A stretch of DNA of 59,139 bases, taken from NCBI RefSeq assembly GCF_006861675.1, contig NZ_SGJB01000018.1:1-59139 (forward strand), in the 5' to 3' direction. The notes under the pieces are model-generated. The model saw nothing but the letters and a program-made list of their open reading frames with translations. It ran no database searches and was not told where the DNA came from. Below are positions 1 through 10,428 of this stretch, piece after piece (within the stretch, counting starts at the first letter, position 1; each line of letters starts with the position of its first letter). The position numbers and the translations under genes are program-made. This DNA is from Peptacetobacter hominis (GTDB taxonomy: Bacteria; Bacillota; Clostridia; Peptostreptococcales; Peptostreptococcaceae).

Positions 1-78
<78 letters not shown>

Positions 79-217
79 GACATTATCACATTTTCATACA
101 TATCAGTCAACACCCTTTCAAAACTTAAAATCCTTATATATTTTGTATTTTATCATAAAAACCTAACTATTTCTATATTTTATTTTAATTTAAATTGTTT
201 TTACTGTTTTAACACAC

Positions 218-248
218 AAAAGCCAGTATAAAAACTATACTGGCTTTT
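218..248 (-). terminator. Terminator after the CBS-domain gene
   Basis: A perfect 13-bp stem (AAAAGCCAGTATA against its complement) closes a 5-base loop six bases after the stop codon of the CBS gene. The T-rich tail on the minus strand is modest, so efficiency is uncertain. Confidence 0.65.
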
Positions 249-253
249 ATCTA

Positions 254-727
254 TTATTCATTTTTATCATCATAAAGAGCTCTGATTATATCATATCTAC
301 ATATAATACCCTTTATCACATCGTTCTCATCCACAACAGGAACCCTGTTTATAGACTTTTTAATCATAATATTAGCAACATCATCGAAGCTGTCTTCCTC
401 ATTTACCTTTACAATCTTTGTTGTCATCATATCTTCAACCTTGTATGCTGCAATATTTTTCAGATCCTTTTCAAGTCTCTTCATATCATCAAGAAGTATT
501 ATTCCCTGAAGAAGATTTATAGCAAGAGGAGGCTCGACGTACTTCTCTTTTTTAAGAATATCCGTTTCTGAGATGATTCCTATAACTCTGTTGTCGTCAT
601 CCACTACCGGAAGACCACCTATTTTGTCATGAATAAGCATTTTTGCTACATCTGCTATTGTCGCATCTTTTTTTACAACTTTGACATCTGTTGTCATTAT
701 ATCTTTTGCTTTTAGACTGTTTTTCAT
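254..727 (-). CDS. Two-CBS-domain protein
   Basis: A small protein of 157 residues made almost entirely of two CBS domains. The first (about residues 5-60) begins KAKDIMTTDVKVV and contains GGLPVVDDDNRVIGIISETDIL. The second (about 95-150) begins VEDMMTTKIVKV and contains RVPVVDENDVIKGIICRYDI. Paired CBS domains usually bind adenine nucleotides and act as energy sensors or regulators; no catalytic domain is attached, so the partner is unknown. ATG at 727 is chosen because GGGAG lies 8 bases upstream; an upstream GTG would overlap acpS. It starts 5 bases after the acpS stop and is probably co-transcribed with it. Confidence 0.85.
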   Translation of the reverse strand: MKNSLKAKDIMTTDVKVVKKDATIADVAKMLIHDKIGGLPVVDDDNRVIGIISETDILKKEKYVEPPLAINLLQGIILLDDMKRLEKDLKNIAAYKVEDMMTTKIVKVNEEDSFDDVANIMIKKSINRVPVVDENDVIKGIICRYDIIRALYDDKNE

Positions 728-732
728 ATATA

Positions 733-1110
733 TCACTCCCTGGTCAAGGCCATCGCATTTGCAACGGCATATTCTCTACTGTGAGATATGGAAACCTTGA
801 TTTCACAGATATTCATTTTTTCACAGAAATCCTTCAATCCTTTTTTCGGATTTACAAAAGGTCTTCCATTTTCATCTCTCAGAATTTCTATATCACAGAA
901 CGAAAACTCTCTTATTCCTGTACCTACAGATTTGCTTACAGCTTCCTTTGCTGCAAATGTACCTGCTATACTTTCTGCTTTCATATTTCTTTTTCTGAAA
1001 TATTCTCTCTCCGCCTCTGTAAATATTTTTTCGAGAAATCTACCTTTTTCCGCTGCCTTTTTTATTCTGTCTATCTCTATTATATCTGTTCCTATTCCAA
1101 ATATTTCCAT
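733..1110 (-). CDS. acpS: Holo-[acyl-carrier-protein] synthase
   Basis: Transfers 4'-phosphopantetheine from CoA to the serine of apo-ACP, activating fatty-acid synthesis in the cytoplasm. The 125-residue length is normal for AcpS. Family signatures are visible: GIGTDIIEIDRI near the N-terminus (Mg/CoA-binding Asp) and FAAKEAVSKSVGTG in the middle (catalytic Glu and Lys). GGAGATAGT precedes the ATG. It lies downstream of the ATP synthase operon terminator and upstream of the CBS-domain gene. Confidence 0.95.
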   Translation of the reverse strand: MEIFGIGTDIIEIDRIKKAAEKGRFLEKIFTEAEREYFRKRNMKAESIAGTFAAKEAVSKSVGTGIREFSFCDIEILRDENGRPFVNPKKGLKDFCEKMNICEIKVSISHSREYAVANAMALTRE

Positions 1111-1139
1111 ACTATCTCCATTTCATACTGTTACAAAAT

Positions 1140-1194
1140 AAGGGAATCGAAACTCCCATATTATATTATTCTATAATGGTGATTCGATTCCCTT
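1140..1194 (-). terminator. Terminator of the ATP synthase operon
   Basis: A perfect 12-bp stem pairs 1140-1151 (AAGGGAATCGAA) with 1183-1194 around a 31-base loop, between atpC and acpS. T-rich stretches flank both sides, so it may work in both directions. Confidence 0.7.
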
Positions 1195-1211
1195 TTTATA
1201 TCTTAATTTTG

Positions 1212-1484
1212 CTATGCCTGTTCTGTTTCCCATGTAGCATAGTGAGTTACTATAGTTACACTTTTATATTCAGTGTTTATAAATCCGCCTGCAGTTGCAA
1301 GCTTCTTTTCTTTCCCGTCTATTTTTAATTTTACTATTCCGGGATTTATTTTTGAAGAGAAAGGTCTTCTGTTAAGAAGTATCTGTCTATCTCCTCCACC
1401 GGTTTTGACTGTTACAGACTCAGATTCTCCTTCAAAGAATATCCGATCCGGTGTCATTATTTTTACGTGCAGTGAATCCCGCAT
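1212..1484 (-). CDS. atpC: ATP synthase epsilon subunit, short form
   Basis: Epsilon subunit of the F1 central stalk. From the ATG at 1484 the protein is 90 residues (MRDSLHVKIMTPDRIFFEGE), and AAAGGCGGTGAA forms its ribosome site; an in-frame ATG six codons upstream overlaps that site. The usual protein is about 130-138 residues: an N-terminal beta sandwich of about 85 residues plus two C-terminal helices that inhibit ATP hydrolysis. Here only the beta-sandwich part is present, ending THYATWETEQA. The stop is followed by an operon terminator, so no separate C-terminal fragment is visible. The usual loop around GGGDRQILLNRRPF also deviates from the common GxxG(D/E)xxxLxxH pattern. Confidence 0.88.
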   Translation of the reverse strand: MRDSLHVKIMTPDRIFFEGESESVTVKTGGGDRQILLNRRPFSSKINPGIVKLKIDGKEKKLATAGGFINTEYKSVTIVTHYATWETEQA

Positions 1485-1512
1485 TATTTCACCGCCTTTC
1501 ATAATCTATATG

Positions 1513-2910
<1,398 letters not shown>

Positions 2911-2925
2911 TTATCAAAAACCTCC

Positions 2926-3804
2926 CTATTTCAGAGCCTCTGCTCCACCAGCAATTTCTGTTATTTCCCGGGTGATTGAAGCCTGTCTTGCTCTATTGAA
3001 TTCAGAATCAAGTTTTGCAAGCATATCATCCGCACTGTCTGTTGCAGACTGCATTGCATTTCTTCTGGATGCCTGCTCTGATGCAAATGATTCCTTTATT
3101 CCATTGTATATCTGAGACGCTGTATACTCTGATATAAGTTCTCTGAAAACCTCTTCTGCTGACGGATAATACTGTCTTCTTGGAGATACCTTTTTCTCAT
3201 CTCCTGACTTTTCCTTTCCGTAAGGTTTCATCATTTCAAGAGCTACAGGGAAGAGTGTTTTTACTCTTACCGTCTGTATTATAGCCGATCTGAACTTTGT
3301 ATATATAAAAGTTACATCGTCGACCTCTTTGTTTTTATATTTTTCTGTTATAAGTTTGGTTATTCTGTCGATTTCATCATACTTGCATGTCTCGACGCTG
3401 TTTATTTCATCGACAACGTTGTATCCTCTTTTTCTGAAGAATTCGCATGATTTTTTACCTATTGGAATAACCATGTCGGTATCTTTGTTCATTAGAGATT
3501 CAGCTTCTCTGAATATGTTCATATTGTATCCACCGGCAAGACCTCTGTCACCTGCAACTACTATGAAACATCTTCTCTTTACTTCTCTCTTTTCGACAAA
3601 TTCTCTGCACGCCTTTTTTACATCGGCAGCTGTTTCAAGAACCATGTCATATAGGAAATATGCATATGGTTTTGAAAGTTCTGCTGCTTCTCTCGCTCTT
3701 ATAAGCTTTGAAGATGATACAAGGTTCATGGCGTTTGTTATCTGTCTTGTACTTTCGATACCGGCTTTTCTTCTTTTTATTTCCTTAACTCCTACGCCGG
3801 ACAT
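2926..3804 (-). CDS. atpG: ATP synthase gamma subunit
   Basis: Rotary shaft of F1, 292 residues. The N-terminal helix GVKEIKRRKAGIESTRQITNAMNLVSS and the C-terminal helix (ending SITREITEIAGGAEAL) are the coiled-coil ends typical of the family. VVAGDRGLAGGYN is the conserved central motif. It begins directly after the atpA stop, so translation is probably coupled. Confidence 0.98.
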   Translation of the reverse strand: MSGVGVKEIKRRKAGIESTRQITNAMNLVSSSKLIRAREAAELSKPYAYFLYDMVLETAADVKKACREFVEKREVKRRCFIVVAGDRGLAGGYNMNIFREAESLMNKDTDMVIPIGKKSCEFFRKRGYNVVDEINSVETCKYDEIDRITKLITEKYKNKEVDDVTFIYTKFRSAIIQTVRVKTLFPVALEMMKPYGKEKSGDEKKVSPRRQYYPSAEEVFRELISEYTASQIYNGIKESFASEQASRRNAMQSATDSADDMLAKLDSEFNRARQASITREITEIAGGAEALK

Positions 3805-5298
3805 TTATCTCACCTCTTTTTTGAAGACTTCAGCTGCCTCTGTGAGTTCTTTTCCGTAATCCTCTCCTGCAAGAATCTTGTCGTATATTTCTGGTCTGTT
3901 CTTTTCTATATATCTGCAGAACTCTTTTTCAAATGAGTCTATTTCATTAAGTTCTACATCATCCAGAATTCCGTTAAGTACAGAGTAGATTATTACAACC
4001 TGCTCTTTTACATCCATAGGTTTATGTTCACCTTGCTTAAGAACCTCAACTATTCTTTCTCCCTGTGCAAGTCTTGCTTTTGTATCTGCATCAAGGTCTG
4101 AACCGAACTGAGCAAATGAAGCAAGCTCTCTGTACTGAGAGTATGCAAGTTTAAGGTCTGATGCAAGTCTCTTCATTGATTTTATCTGAGCTGAACCACC
4201 AACCCTTGATACTGATATACCAGGGTCTACTGCAGGTCTTATACCTGAGTGGAAAAGTTCAGGCTGAAGATATATCTGACCATCTGTTATAGATATTACG
4301 TTTGTAGGTATATATGAAGAAACGTCACCTTCCTGAGTTTCTATTACCGGTATTGCAGTCATAGATCCTCCGCCAAGCTCATCTGAAAGTTTTGCAGATC
4401 TTTCAAGAAGTCTTGAATGAAGATAGAATACGTCTCCAGGATATGCCTCACGTCCTGGCGGTCTTCTAAGTAATAGAGACATTTCTCTGTATGCAACCGC
4501 ATGTTTACTTAAGTCATCGTATATTATAAGTACATCTTTACCCTGATACATGAACTCTTCACCCATTGCAGTACCGGCATATGGTGCTATGTACTGAAGT
4601 GGTGCAGTTTCAGATGCTGTAGCTGATACTACTATTGTGTAGTCCATTGCACCGTAATCCTGAAGTGTTCTTACAAGCTGTGCAACAGTAGATCTTTTCT
4701 GACCTATTGCAACATATATACATATTATATCCTTGCCCTTCTGGTTTATTATTGTATCGGCAAGTATTGATGTTTTACCTGTCTGTTTATCACCTATTAC
4801 AAGCTCTCTCTGCCCTTTACCGATTGGAACCATTGCGTCTATAGCCTTTATTCCAGTCTGTAGAGGCTGATATACAGATCTTCTGTCCATTATTCCAGGA
4901 GCTTCTGTTTCTATAGGTCTTGTTTTTTCTGTTTCTATTTTTCCTCTTCCATCTATAGGATTTCCAAGAGCATCTACAACTCTTCCTATAAGGGCGTCCC
5001 CAACAGGAACCTCAACTATTTTTCCTGTTCTTTTTACTGTGTCGTCCTCTTTTATTCCTTCTTCATCTCCAAGCAGAACAGCACCTACTGTTTCCTTTTC
5101 AAGATTCAGAGCTATACCGTATACTTCACCAGGGAATTCAAGAAGTTCTCCGGCCATTACATTGTCTAGTCCATATATACTGGCTATATTGTCACCGACA
5201 TTAAGTATAGTTCCTGTATCTGAAAGTTCTATTCTGTTTTCGTAGTCCTTTATCTGCTGTCTGATTATGGAGCTTATTTCTTCAGGTTTTAAACTCAT
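3805..5298 (-). CDS. atpA: ATP synthase alpha subunit
   Basis: Regulatory nucleotide-binding alpha subunit, 497 residues. The P-loop GDKQTGKT lies at about residues 169-176 within [30 protein letters not shown] is the alpha/beta signature near residue 360. It lies between atpH and atpG with almost no spacing. Confidence 0.99.
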   Translation of the reverse strand: MSLKPEEISSIIRQQIKDYENRIELSDTGTILNVGDNIASIYGLDNVMAGELLEFPGEVYGIALNLEKETVGAVLLGDEEGIKEDDTVKRTGKIVEVPVGDALIGRVVDALGNPIDGRGKIETEKTRPIETEAPGIMDRRSVYQPLQTGIKAIDAMVPIGKGQRELVIGDKQTGKTSILADTIINQKGKDIICIYVAIGQKRSTVAQLVRTLQDYGAMDYTIVVSATASETAPLQYIAPYAGTAMGEEFMYQGKDVLIIYDDLSKHAVAYREMSLLLRRPPGREAYPGDVFYLHSRLLERSAKLSDELGGGSMTAIPVIETQEGDVSSYIPTNVISITDGQIYLQPELFHSGIRPAVDPGISVSRVGGSAQIKSMKRLASDLKLAYSQYRELASFAQFGSDLDADTKARLAQGERIVEVLKQGEHKPMDVKEQVVIIYSVLNGILDDVELNEIDSFEKEFCRYIEKNRPEIYDKILAGEDYGKELTEAAEVFKKEVR

Positions 5299-5316
5299 AA
5301 TCTCACCGCCGTTTCC

Positions 5317-5856
5317 TTATATCATTTTTGACAGTTCTTTTTTAAGACCTTTCATTCTGCCTTTTACTGTACCGTCAATTTCTCTGTTTCCAACTTTTAC
5401 GAAGATTCCTCCTATTATGGATTCATCGACTTTGTTTTCTAGTTCAACTTTTCTGCTGAATTTCTTTGACAGTTTCTCTTCAAGGTTTCTTACCTCTTCA
5501 TCTGTCAGTTTTACTGCACTTATTACTATTCCCTTTTCTATAATATTCTTTTCATCAACCATTTTTGCAAATCTGTTGTATATATCTCTAAGGGATCTTG
5601 TTTTCTTCTTATCTATAAGCAGTTTTATAAAATTTAAAAGGTATCGGTCTGATGTTTCTGAAAAAATCTTTTCGATTATTTCCTTCTTGTCAACATCCTT
5701 TATAAACGGTGTATACATTACTCCAGAAAGTTCTCTGTTTTTTTCTATTGTTTCCACAATTTCAGAAAACTGCTTTAGTACCTCGTTTGTTCTGCCCATC
5801 TCCTCTGAGACATCGAACATCGCCTTTGCATATACCGCTGCTGTTTCGTCTATCAT
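5317..5856 (-). CDS. atpH: ATP synthase delta subunit
   Basis: Delta (OSCP) subunit, 179 residues, linking the peripheral stalk to the crown of F1. The N-terminal helical bundle starts MIDETAAVYAKAMFDVSEE and the C-terminal part has DESIIGGIFVKVGNREIDGTV, a family hallmark. The start overlaps the atpF end by four bases (ATGA). Confidence 0.97.
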   Translation of the reverse strand: MIDETAAVYAKAMFDVSEEMGRTNEVLKQFSEIVETIEKNRELSGVMYTPFIKDVDKKEIIEKIFSETSDRYLLNFIKLLIDKKKTRSLRDIYNRFAKMVDEKNIIEKGIVISAVKLTDEEVRNLEEKLSKKFSRKVELENKVDESIIGGIFVKVGNREIDGTVKGRMKGLKKELSKMI

Positions 5857-6353
5857 ACTGCGTCTCCTGTTCTATCTATGAAGTCTTTTATAAGCTCTCT
5901 GTGTTTTTCTTCATCGATTTCATCTTCAAGCACTTTTGATGCTGCAAGTATTACAAGATTTGACATTTCGCCTTTCATCTCGTTCATAGACCGTATCTTT
6001 TCTTCTTCTATTTCTCTCATAGCTCTCTGTGAAATAAGCTCTGCATCTTTTTTTGCATCGTCTATTATCATATCTGATTTTTCTTTTGCCCGGGCTACTG
6101 CTGTTTCAATAATTTTTCTTCCTTCTTCTTCAGCACCGCCGATTTTTTCTTCATATTCGGCTTTATAGGCAGCACCTTCTGCCTTCATTCTTTCACCTTC
6201 CCGGATTTCATTTGCTATATCTTCTTCTCTTTCCTTTATTATTTTTAATACAGGTTTGAATAGAAGGTATTTCAGTATCAGAAAGATGACTATTGTATTT
6301 ACTATCTGAAAGAAGTATTCCCAGGTCAAACCTACAAGCGGTTTAAGTTCCAT
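5853..6353 (-). CDS. atpF: ATP synthase b subunit
   Basis: Peripheral-stalk b subunit, 166 residues. One N-terminal membrane helix (about residues 10-30, FFQIVNTIVIFLILKYLLF) is followed by a long charged coiled coil rich in Glu, Lys and Ala. It lies between atpE and atpH. Confidence 0.97.
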   Translation of the reverse strand: MELKPLVGLTWEYFFQIVNTIVIFLILKYLLFKPVLKIIKEREEDIANEIREGERMKAEGAAYKAEYEEKIGGAEEEGRKIIETAVARAKEKSDMIIDDAKKDAELISQRAMREIEEEKIRSMNEMKGEMSNLVILAASKVLEDEIDEEKHRELIKDFIDRTGDAV

Positions 6354-6400
6354 ATTTATACCTCCATTCCGATAAACACCGTGATATTTTAAAATCTATT

Positions 6401-6652
6401 CTATAACCAAGGGTTTACGAATATAAGGATTATAGCTATTATAAGCCCGTATATAGCTGTTGATTCTGCTATGGCAGCACCAACTATAAATGAAGACATT
6501 ATATCACTTTTTGCTTCAGGCTGGTTTGCTACGGCTTCTGCAAGCTTACCTGCTGCATAACCCTGTCCAAGACCTGCTCCACATCCTGTAAATACTGCTA
6601 TTCCTGCTCCTATTGCTGTTCCTGCAACTGCTATTGCTGTAGACATATCCAT
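6401..6652 (-). CDS. atpE: ATP synthase c subunit with Na+-binding signature
   Basis: Membrane ring subunit, 83 residues from the ATG at 6652, which follows GGAGGAGG. A GTG six codons upstream would put that site inside the gene. Two membrane helices form a hairpin around the ANQPEAKSD loop. Gln30, Glu63, Ser64, Thr65 and Tyr68 (GQGYAAG and AIAESTAIYG) match, with a constant offset of two, the Na+ ligands Gln32, Glu65, Ser66, Thr67 and Tyr70 described for the Ilyobacter tartaricus c ring. Proton-type rings lack this Q...ES(T)..Y set. The enzyme is therefore predicted to couple ATP synthesis or hydrolysis to sodium. Confidence 0.97.
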   Translation of the reverse strand: MDMSTAIAVAGTAIGAGIAVFTGCGAGLGQGYAAGKLAEAVANQPEAKSDIMSSFIVGAAIAESTAIYGLIIAIILIFVNPWL

Positions 6653-6695
6653 AATTATTTCCTCCTCCACGTCAAACGTGTTTTACCAACTTATT

Positions 6696-7424
6696 TTATT
6701 TCTTTATTTTTTCTTCTTTGAATTCAACTGAATTTCCAATAAATACCATAGTAAGCATTATAAATATAAATGCCTGAATTAGACCGTCAAATATATCAAA
6801 GTACATATGAAGCGGTATTGGTATTATAAACTGTAAAAACGGTATACCTACTCCAGGTATAAGCTCTGAAATATAGGCCATCAGCTGATAGAATAATGTC
6901 ATTATCAGCGTACCACCCATTATATTACCAAATGGACGGAATGCCATTGAAACCGGTCTTGCTATTTCTCCAACCAGATGTATTGGAAGAAGAAACGGAG
7001 TCGGTTCTGTCATTTCCTTGAAATAGTGTGCTCCACTGAATCTTATTGATATTGAATATATAAGCACCGCTGTTATTGTAGACAGTGCAAGCGTAGTATC
7101 AAGATCCACTGTAGGTGATCTAAGCCCTAATAATGGGGCAAGGTTTGAACATGCAAAGAAAACAAACAGACTCCCTATATATGGGACAATATTTGGAACT
7201 CTTTTTACAAGTTCTTTTCCCATTGTATCTTCTACAAGTCCATAAAGCTTAAGTACTATATACTCAAGAAATATCTGTCTCTTTGTTTCAGGCACTTTTT
7301 TCAGATTTCTTGTAAGAAGATATGATGCCACAGCAAGTACCGCCATTATAATCCAGCTTACTATTACTGTTTCACTAAGTTTGAAGTCTCCGATATACAG
7401 AAGCCATCTTGCCTGTGTATTCAT
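6696..7424 (-). CDS. atpB: ATP synthase a subunit
   Basis: Stator channel subunit of F0, 242 residues with five to six membrane helices. The essential arginine is Arg163 in SMAFRPFGN, and it faces the ion-binding Glu of the c ring. The C-terminus has the usual FDGLIQAFIFIMLTMVFI helix. It lies between atpI and atpE. Confidence 0.97.
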   Translation of the reverse strand: MNTQARWLLYIGDFKLSETVIVSWIIMAVLAVASYLLTRNLKKVPETKRQIFLEYIVLKLYGLVEDTMGKELVKRVPNIVPYIGSLFVFFACSNLAPLLGLRSPTVDLDTTLALSTITAVLIYSISIRFSGAHYFKEMTEPTPFLLPIHLVGEIARPVSMAFRPFGNIMGGTLIMTLFYQLMAYISELIPGVGIPFLQFIIPIPLHMYFDIFDGLIQAFIFIMLTMVFIGNSVEFKEEKIKK

Positions 7425-7427
7425 AGC

Positions 7428-7865
7428 TTATTCCTCCTTTCCTGCGAAAATCGTAGCTGCTGCTTTCTGTACCATAAGAACTATCTGAGTACTCAGAAGT
7501 CCTAGTGCCGCAGTTAACATACTTACAGAGTCCACCTTCGCACCGATTAAAAGTACAACTGCACATAGGGCAAATCTCAGAAAATATCCTCCTGCAAACT
7601 GTACCCCGCTGCCTCCTGTTCTACTGTTAACCAGGTTCTCCGTTGCTGATGTAAGCATATAAAAATTAAATATCGCAACTATACTGCCCAGAAGTATTCC
7701 GGACACCGATGCAATATCAAATTTACCAAGTTCTGATATAAGTGGATTTGACCGCTGATCTGATACGACCTTTGATACTGCAAAAATCACTGCCATCACA
7801 ACAATATCAAATACCGCTATTCCCTTTGCTACGGATTTTATCTGTTTTTTTAAACAGTTATCCAT
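7428..7865 (-). CDS. atpI: ATP synthase protein I
   Basis: First gene of the operon, encoding a 145-residue membrane protein with about four hydrophobic segments (for example FDIVVMAVIFAVSKVV and ISGILLGSIVAIFNFYML). AtpI proteins assist c-ring assembly in some bacteria. ATG at 7865 follows GGGAG; the upstream TTG is less likely. Recognition rests on position, length and topology, because the family is poorly conserved. Confidence 0.85.
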   Translation of the reverse strand: MDNCLKKQIKSVAKGIAVFDIVVMAVIFAVSKVVSDQRSNPLISELGKFDIASVSGILLGSIVAIFNFYMLTSATENLVNSRTGGSGVQFAGGYFLRFALCAVVLLIGAKVDSVSMLTAALGLLSTQIVLMVQKAAATIFAGKEE

Positions 7866-7906
7866 ACTTATCTCCCTTTCCAAATTAAATTTAGTATTAT
7901 TTTTCT

Positions 7907-7935
7907 TATATACTAATTTGTTACAAATGTATCAA
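7907..7935 (-). promoter_or_regulatory. Promoter of the atp operon
   Basis: On the minus strand TTGATA (7930-7935) and TATATA (7907-7912) are 17 bases apart, about 40 bases upstream of the atpI start. This matches a housekeeping sigma-A promoter. The rest of the spacer up to comEB (7936-8113) shows no gene. Confidence 0.7.
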
Positions 7936-8113
7936 ATTTCCTTTTTTAAAACTCATTCAGTATATACCATTTATCCCAATCATTCAACAATAAAAATTTC
8001 TTTTTTTGATAAATTTTAATTATCTGTTATCCTCTGTATCCCATTTATTCCAATGGTTTCGTTTTCCTACAACTTCTTTTAAAAAAAGAGTTGTTTTCTA
8101 TTTTTAGATAATA

Positions 8114-8575
8114 TTATACAGTTGAATTTTTACCGCTCTCAAATTTCACCATTTTCACATTAGCTTCATTTAAAAGCTGTGTCGACATCTCATCCGGATA
8201 GTCTCCGCTATATACAATTTTTGTTATTCCCGCGTTTATGCACATCTTTGCACATAGTACACAAGGTCTTGTTGTTACATAAAGAGTCGCTCCTTTTATA
8301 CTGACACCGTTATATGCCGCCTGTATTATTGCGTTCTGTTCCGCATGAAGAGCCCTGCAGAGTTCATGTCTTTCGCCTGATGGAACATTCATCTGCTCTC
8401 TTTTACAGCCTATATTCTGGCAGTGTTCAAGGTTTTTGGGAGCTCCATTATATCCTGTTGTAAGTATCTGCTTATCTTTTACTATTATCGCCCCTACCTG
8501 TCTTCTCACACAAGTTGATCTTTTTTTAACAACCTCTGCTATTTCCATGAAATATTCATCCCAAGATGGTCTCAT
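8114..8575 (-). CDS. comEB: dCMP deaminase, ComEB family
   Basis: Zinc deaminase converting dCMP to dUMP for dTTP synthesis. The 153-residue protein has the zinc motifs LHAEQNAI (His ligand and catalytic Glu) and [10 protein letters not shown] (two Cys ligands). ATG at 8575 ([10 protein letters not shown]) is preceded by AAAGGAG; the open frame extends 13 codons upstream without a ribosome site. ComEB is a competence-locus name; no competence genes are nearby. It lies between rpiB and the atp operon. Confidence 0.93.
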   Translation of the reverse strand: MRPSWDEYFMEIAEVVKKRSTCVRRQVGAIIVKDKQILTTGYNGAPKNLEHCQNIGCKREQMNVPSGERHELCRALHAEQNAIIQAAYNGVSIKGATLYVTTRPCVLCAKMCINAGITKIVYSGDYPDEMSTQLLNEANVKMVKFESGKNSTV

Positions 8576-8775
8576 ATCAAAATCTCCTTTCAAAATCACA
8601 TTCTTATTATACATCGTTTCTATCGACTTTAAATATTCGTATTTTTAATGGCTTTTATTTTTATTTTTAATGGTTAATATGAATAGAATTTTATATTTTA
8701 TTCATATTCTACAATAATGAATAATCGATGTTTGAATTATTCATTTATACAATTTTTCTCCTGTATTTTAAAAAA

Positions 8776-8797
8776 ATATCGCCCAAAAGGGCGATAT
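8776..8797 (-). terminator. Terminator after rpiB
   Basis: A perfect 9-bp stem (ATATCGCCC and GGGCGATAT) around a 4-base loop is followed on the minus strand by seven T residues. It closes the rpiB transcript about 30 bases after its stop. Confidence 0.92.
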
Positions 8798-8826
8798 CTT
8801 TCCTGGTCCTTAAATTTATCTCGACA

Positions 8827-9279
8827 TTACTTTGAATGTTTCTTTTCTATTTCTGTAAGAAGGTCTATTCTCTTCTGATGTCTTCCACCTTCAAATTCTG
8901 TGTCAAGGTATGCATCAACTATGTCAAGTGCAAGTCCTTTTCCTACAACTCTTCCACCAAGAGCTATCATATTTGAGTTGTTATGTGCTTTTGTCATTCT
9001 AGCTGAGAATGTATCAGTAAGTACTGCACATCTTATTCCAGGTACTTTATTTGCAGCATATGATATTCCTATACCAGTTCCACATACTACTATTCCGCAG
9101 TCTGCTTCTCCTGAAACTACAGCATTTGCAGCTGCTTCTCCGTATTTTGGATAATCAACTGAATCAGTTCCGTTGTTAGTTCCAAGGTCAAGAACCTCTA
9201 TTCCTCTCTCTTTAAGATGAGCTATTATATCCATCTTTAATTCGTATCCGCCGTGGTCACATGCTAATACTATTTTCAT
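8827..9279 (-). CDS. rpiB: Ribose-5-phosphate isomerase B
   Basis: Interconverts ribose 5-phosphate and ribulose 5-phosphate. The 150-residue protein has the LacAB/RpiB motifs ACDHGGYELK at the N-terminus, CGTGIGISYAANK (active-site Cys) in the middle, and AHNNSNMIALGGRVVG. It keeps the place it has near ywlC in Bacillus (ywlF). The start is backed by AGGAGG. Confidence 0.96.
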   Translation of the reverse strand: MKIVLACDHGGYELKMDIIAHLKERGIEVLDLGTNNGTDSVDYPKYGEAAANAVVSGEADCGIVVCGTGIGISYAANKVPGIRCAVLTDTFSARMTKAHNNSNMIALGGRVVGKGLALDIVDAYLDTEFEGGRHQKRIDLLTEIEKKHSK

Positions 9280-9321
9280 TATAAGTATCCTCCTGTATAT
9301 TTTATTTATTCATACACTATA

Positions 9322-9332
9322 ATTATATCACA
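9322..9332 (-). promoter_or_regulatory. Extended -10 promoter of rpiB
   Basis: The minus strand reads TGTGATATAAT, an extended -10 (TGnTATAAT), about 45 bases upstream of rpiB. No good -35 is seen. Confidence 0.55.
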
Positions 9333-9366
9333 TTTTTCTATATTTAAATTCTATAATTTTGTATAT

Positions 9367-10413
9367 TTATTCAGCCTCTATTACCTTGTATCCCGCTGAT
9401 TTCATGAGTCTGTTCATTATTGCCTGACCTACTCCCTCTGTGGAAAATGCTTCCGCATAGACAATGTCTGCTCCCTTTTCATCCATCTGTATAAGAGAAT
9501 CAAAAAGATTTGCAGCTACTTTTTCATATGTATCTCCAAGATCTATTATTTCATCAGTTTTTATTTTCCGAGCAATATCCGACATGCATATTACGCCTAT
9601 TTTCTGATTTTCGTCGGATTTTTCTTCATATAGTTCATTTATTTTTCTGATTATACTTTCCTTTTCTCCTCTTATTATAAATACATCCGCTTTTGGAGAA
9701 TAGTGAGTATATTTCATTCCAGGCGCCTTTGCCTTTATATTGTCTTCTTTTTTAAGAAGTGATGAATCCATATCCACATTTCCTACGATTTCTTCCATCA
9801 TTTCCTTTGTTATACTTCCCGGTCTAAGTATCATAGGAGTTTCCCCTGTCAAGTCTACAACAGTGGATTCAAGACCAAAACAGCAGTCTCCACCCATTAT
9901 TATTCCAGATACTCTTCCTGTCATTTCTTTTTTTACATGTTCCGCTCTTGTTGGAGACGGCCTTCCTGATATATTTGCAGATGGTGCAGCTATCGGTATT
10001 CCTGCAGCCTTTATAAGTGCATTTGCAATTTTATTTGACGGCATTCTTACCGCTACTGTTTCAAGTCCTCCACTTGTAACATCCGGAATTATATCCTTTT
10101 TAGGAAGTATTACTGTAAGAGGTCCCGGCCAGAATTCATTTATAAGTTTTTCCGCTTTTTCATTTACCGATTCAACAAGAGAATAAATTTCCTTCTTTTC
10201 TGCTATATGTACTATAAGAGGATTGTCACTTGGGCGTCCCTTTGCTTCATATATTTTCTTTGCAGCTTCTTCATCAAGTGCATTTGCTCCAAGTCCATAG
10301 ACAGTTTCTGTCGGAAATATTACAGTTTTACCATCTCTCAGAAGTTTTGCCATCTCTTCTATTATTTCTGAATCTATGTTGTTTTCATCTATTTTTTTTA
10401 TAAGTGTCTCCAT
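9367..10413 (-). CDS. ywlC: L-threonylcarbamoyladenylate synthase (Sua5/YwlC)
   Basis: Makes threonylcarbamoyl-AMP from threonine, bicarbonate and ATP for the t6A37 modification of ANN-decoding tRNAs. At 348 residues it is the long Sua5 form. The YrdC domain (about residues 10-205) has VIFPTETVYGLGANA and SANISGRPSPT, and a C-terminal Sua5 domain follows the AKAPGMKYTHYSP linker. ATG at 10413 follows AAGGAAG; a GTG two codons earlier is the alternative. It lies 15 bases downstream of the ZIP gene. Confidence 0.95.
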   Translation of the reverse strand: METLIKKIDENNIDSEIIEEMAKLLRDGKTVIFPTETVYGLGANALDEEAAKKIYEAKGRPSDNPLIVHIAEKKEIYSLVESVNEKAEKLINEFWPGPLTVILPKKDIIPDVTSGGLETVAVRMPSNKIANALIKAAGIPIAAPSANISGRPSPTRAEHVKKEMTGRVSGIIMGGDCCFGLESTVVDLTGETPMILRPGSITKEMMEEIVGNVDMDSSLLKKEDNIKAKAPGMKYTHYSPKADVFIIRGEKESIIRKINELYEEKSDENQKIGVICMSDIARKIKTDEIIDLGDTYEKVAANLFDSLIQMDEKGADIVYAEAFSTEGVGQAIMNRLMKSAGYKVIEAE

Positions 10414-10428
10414 ATACACACTTCCTTT

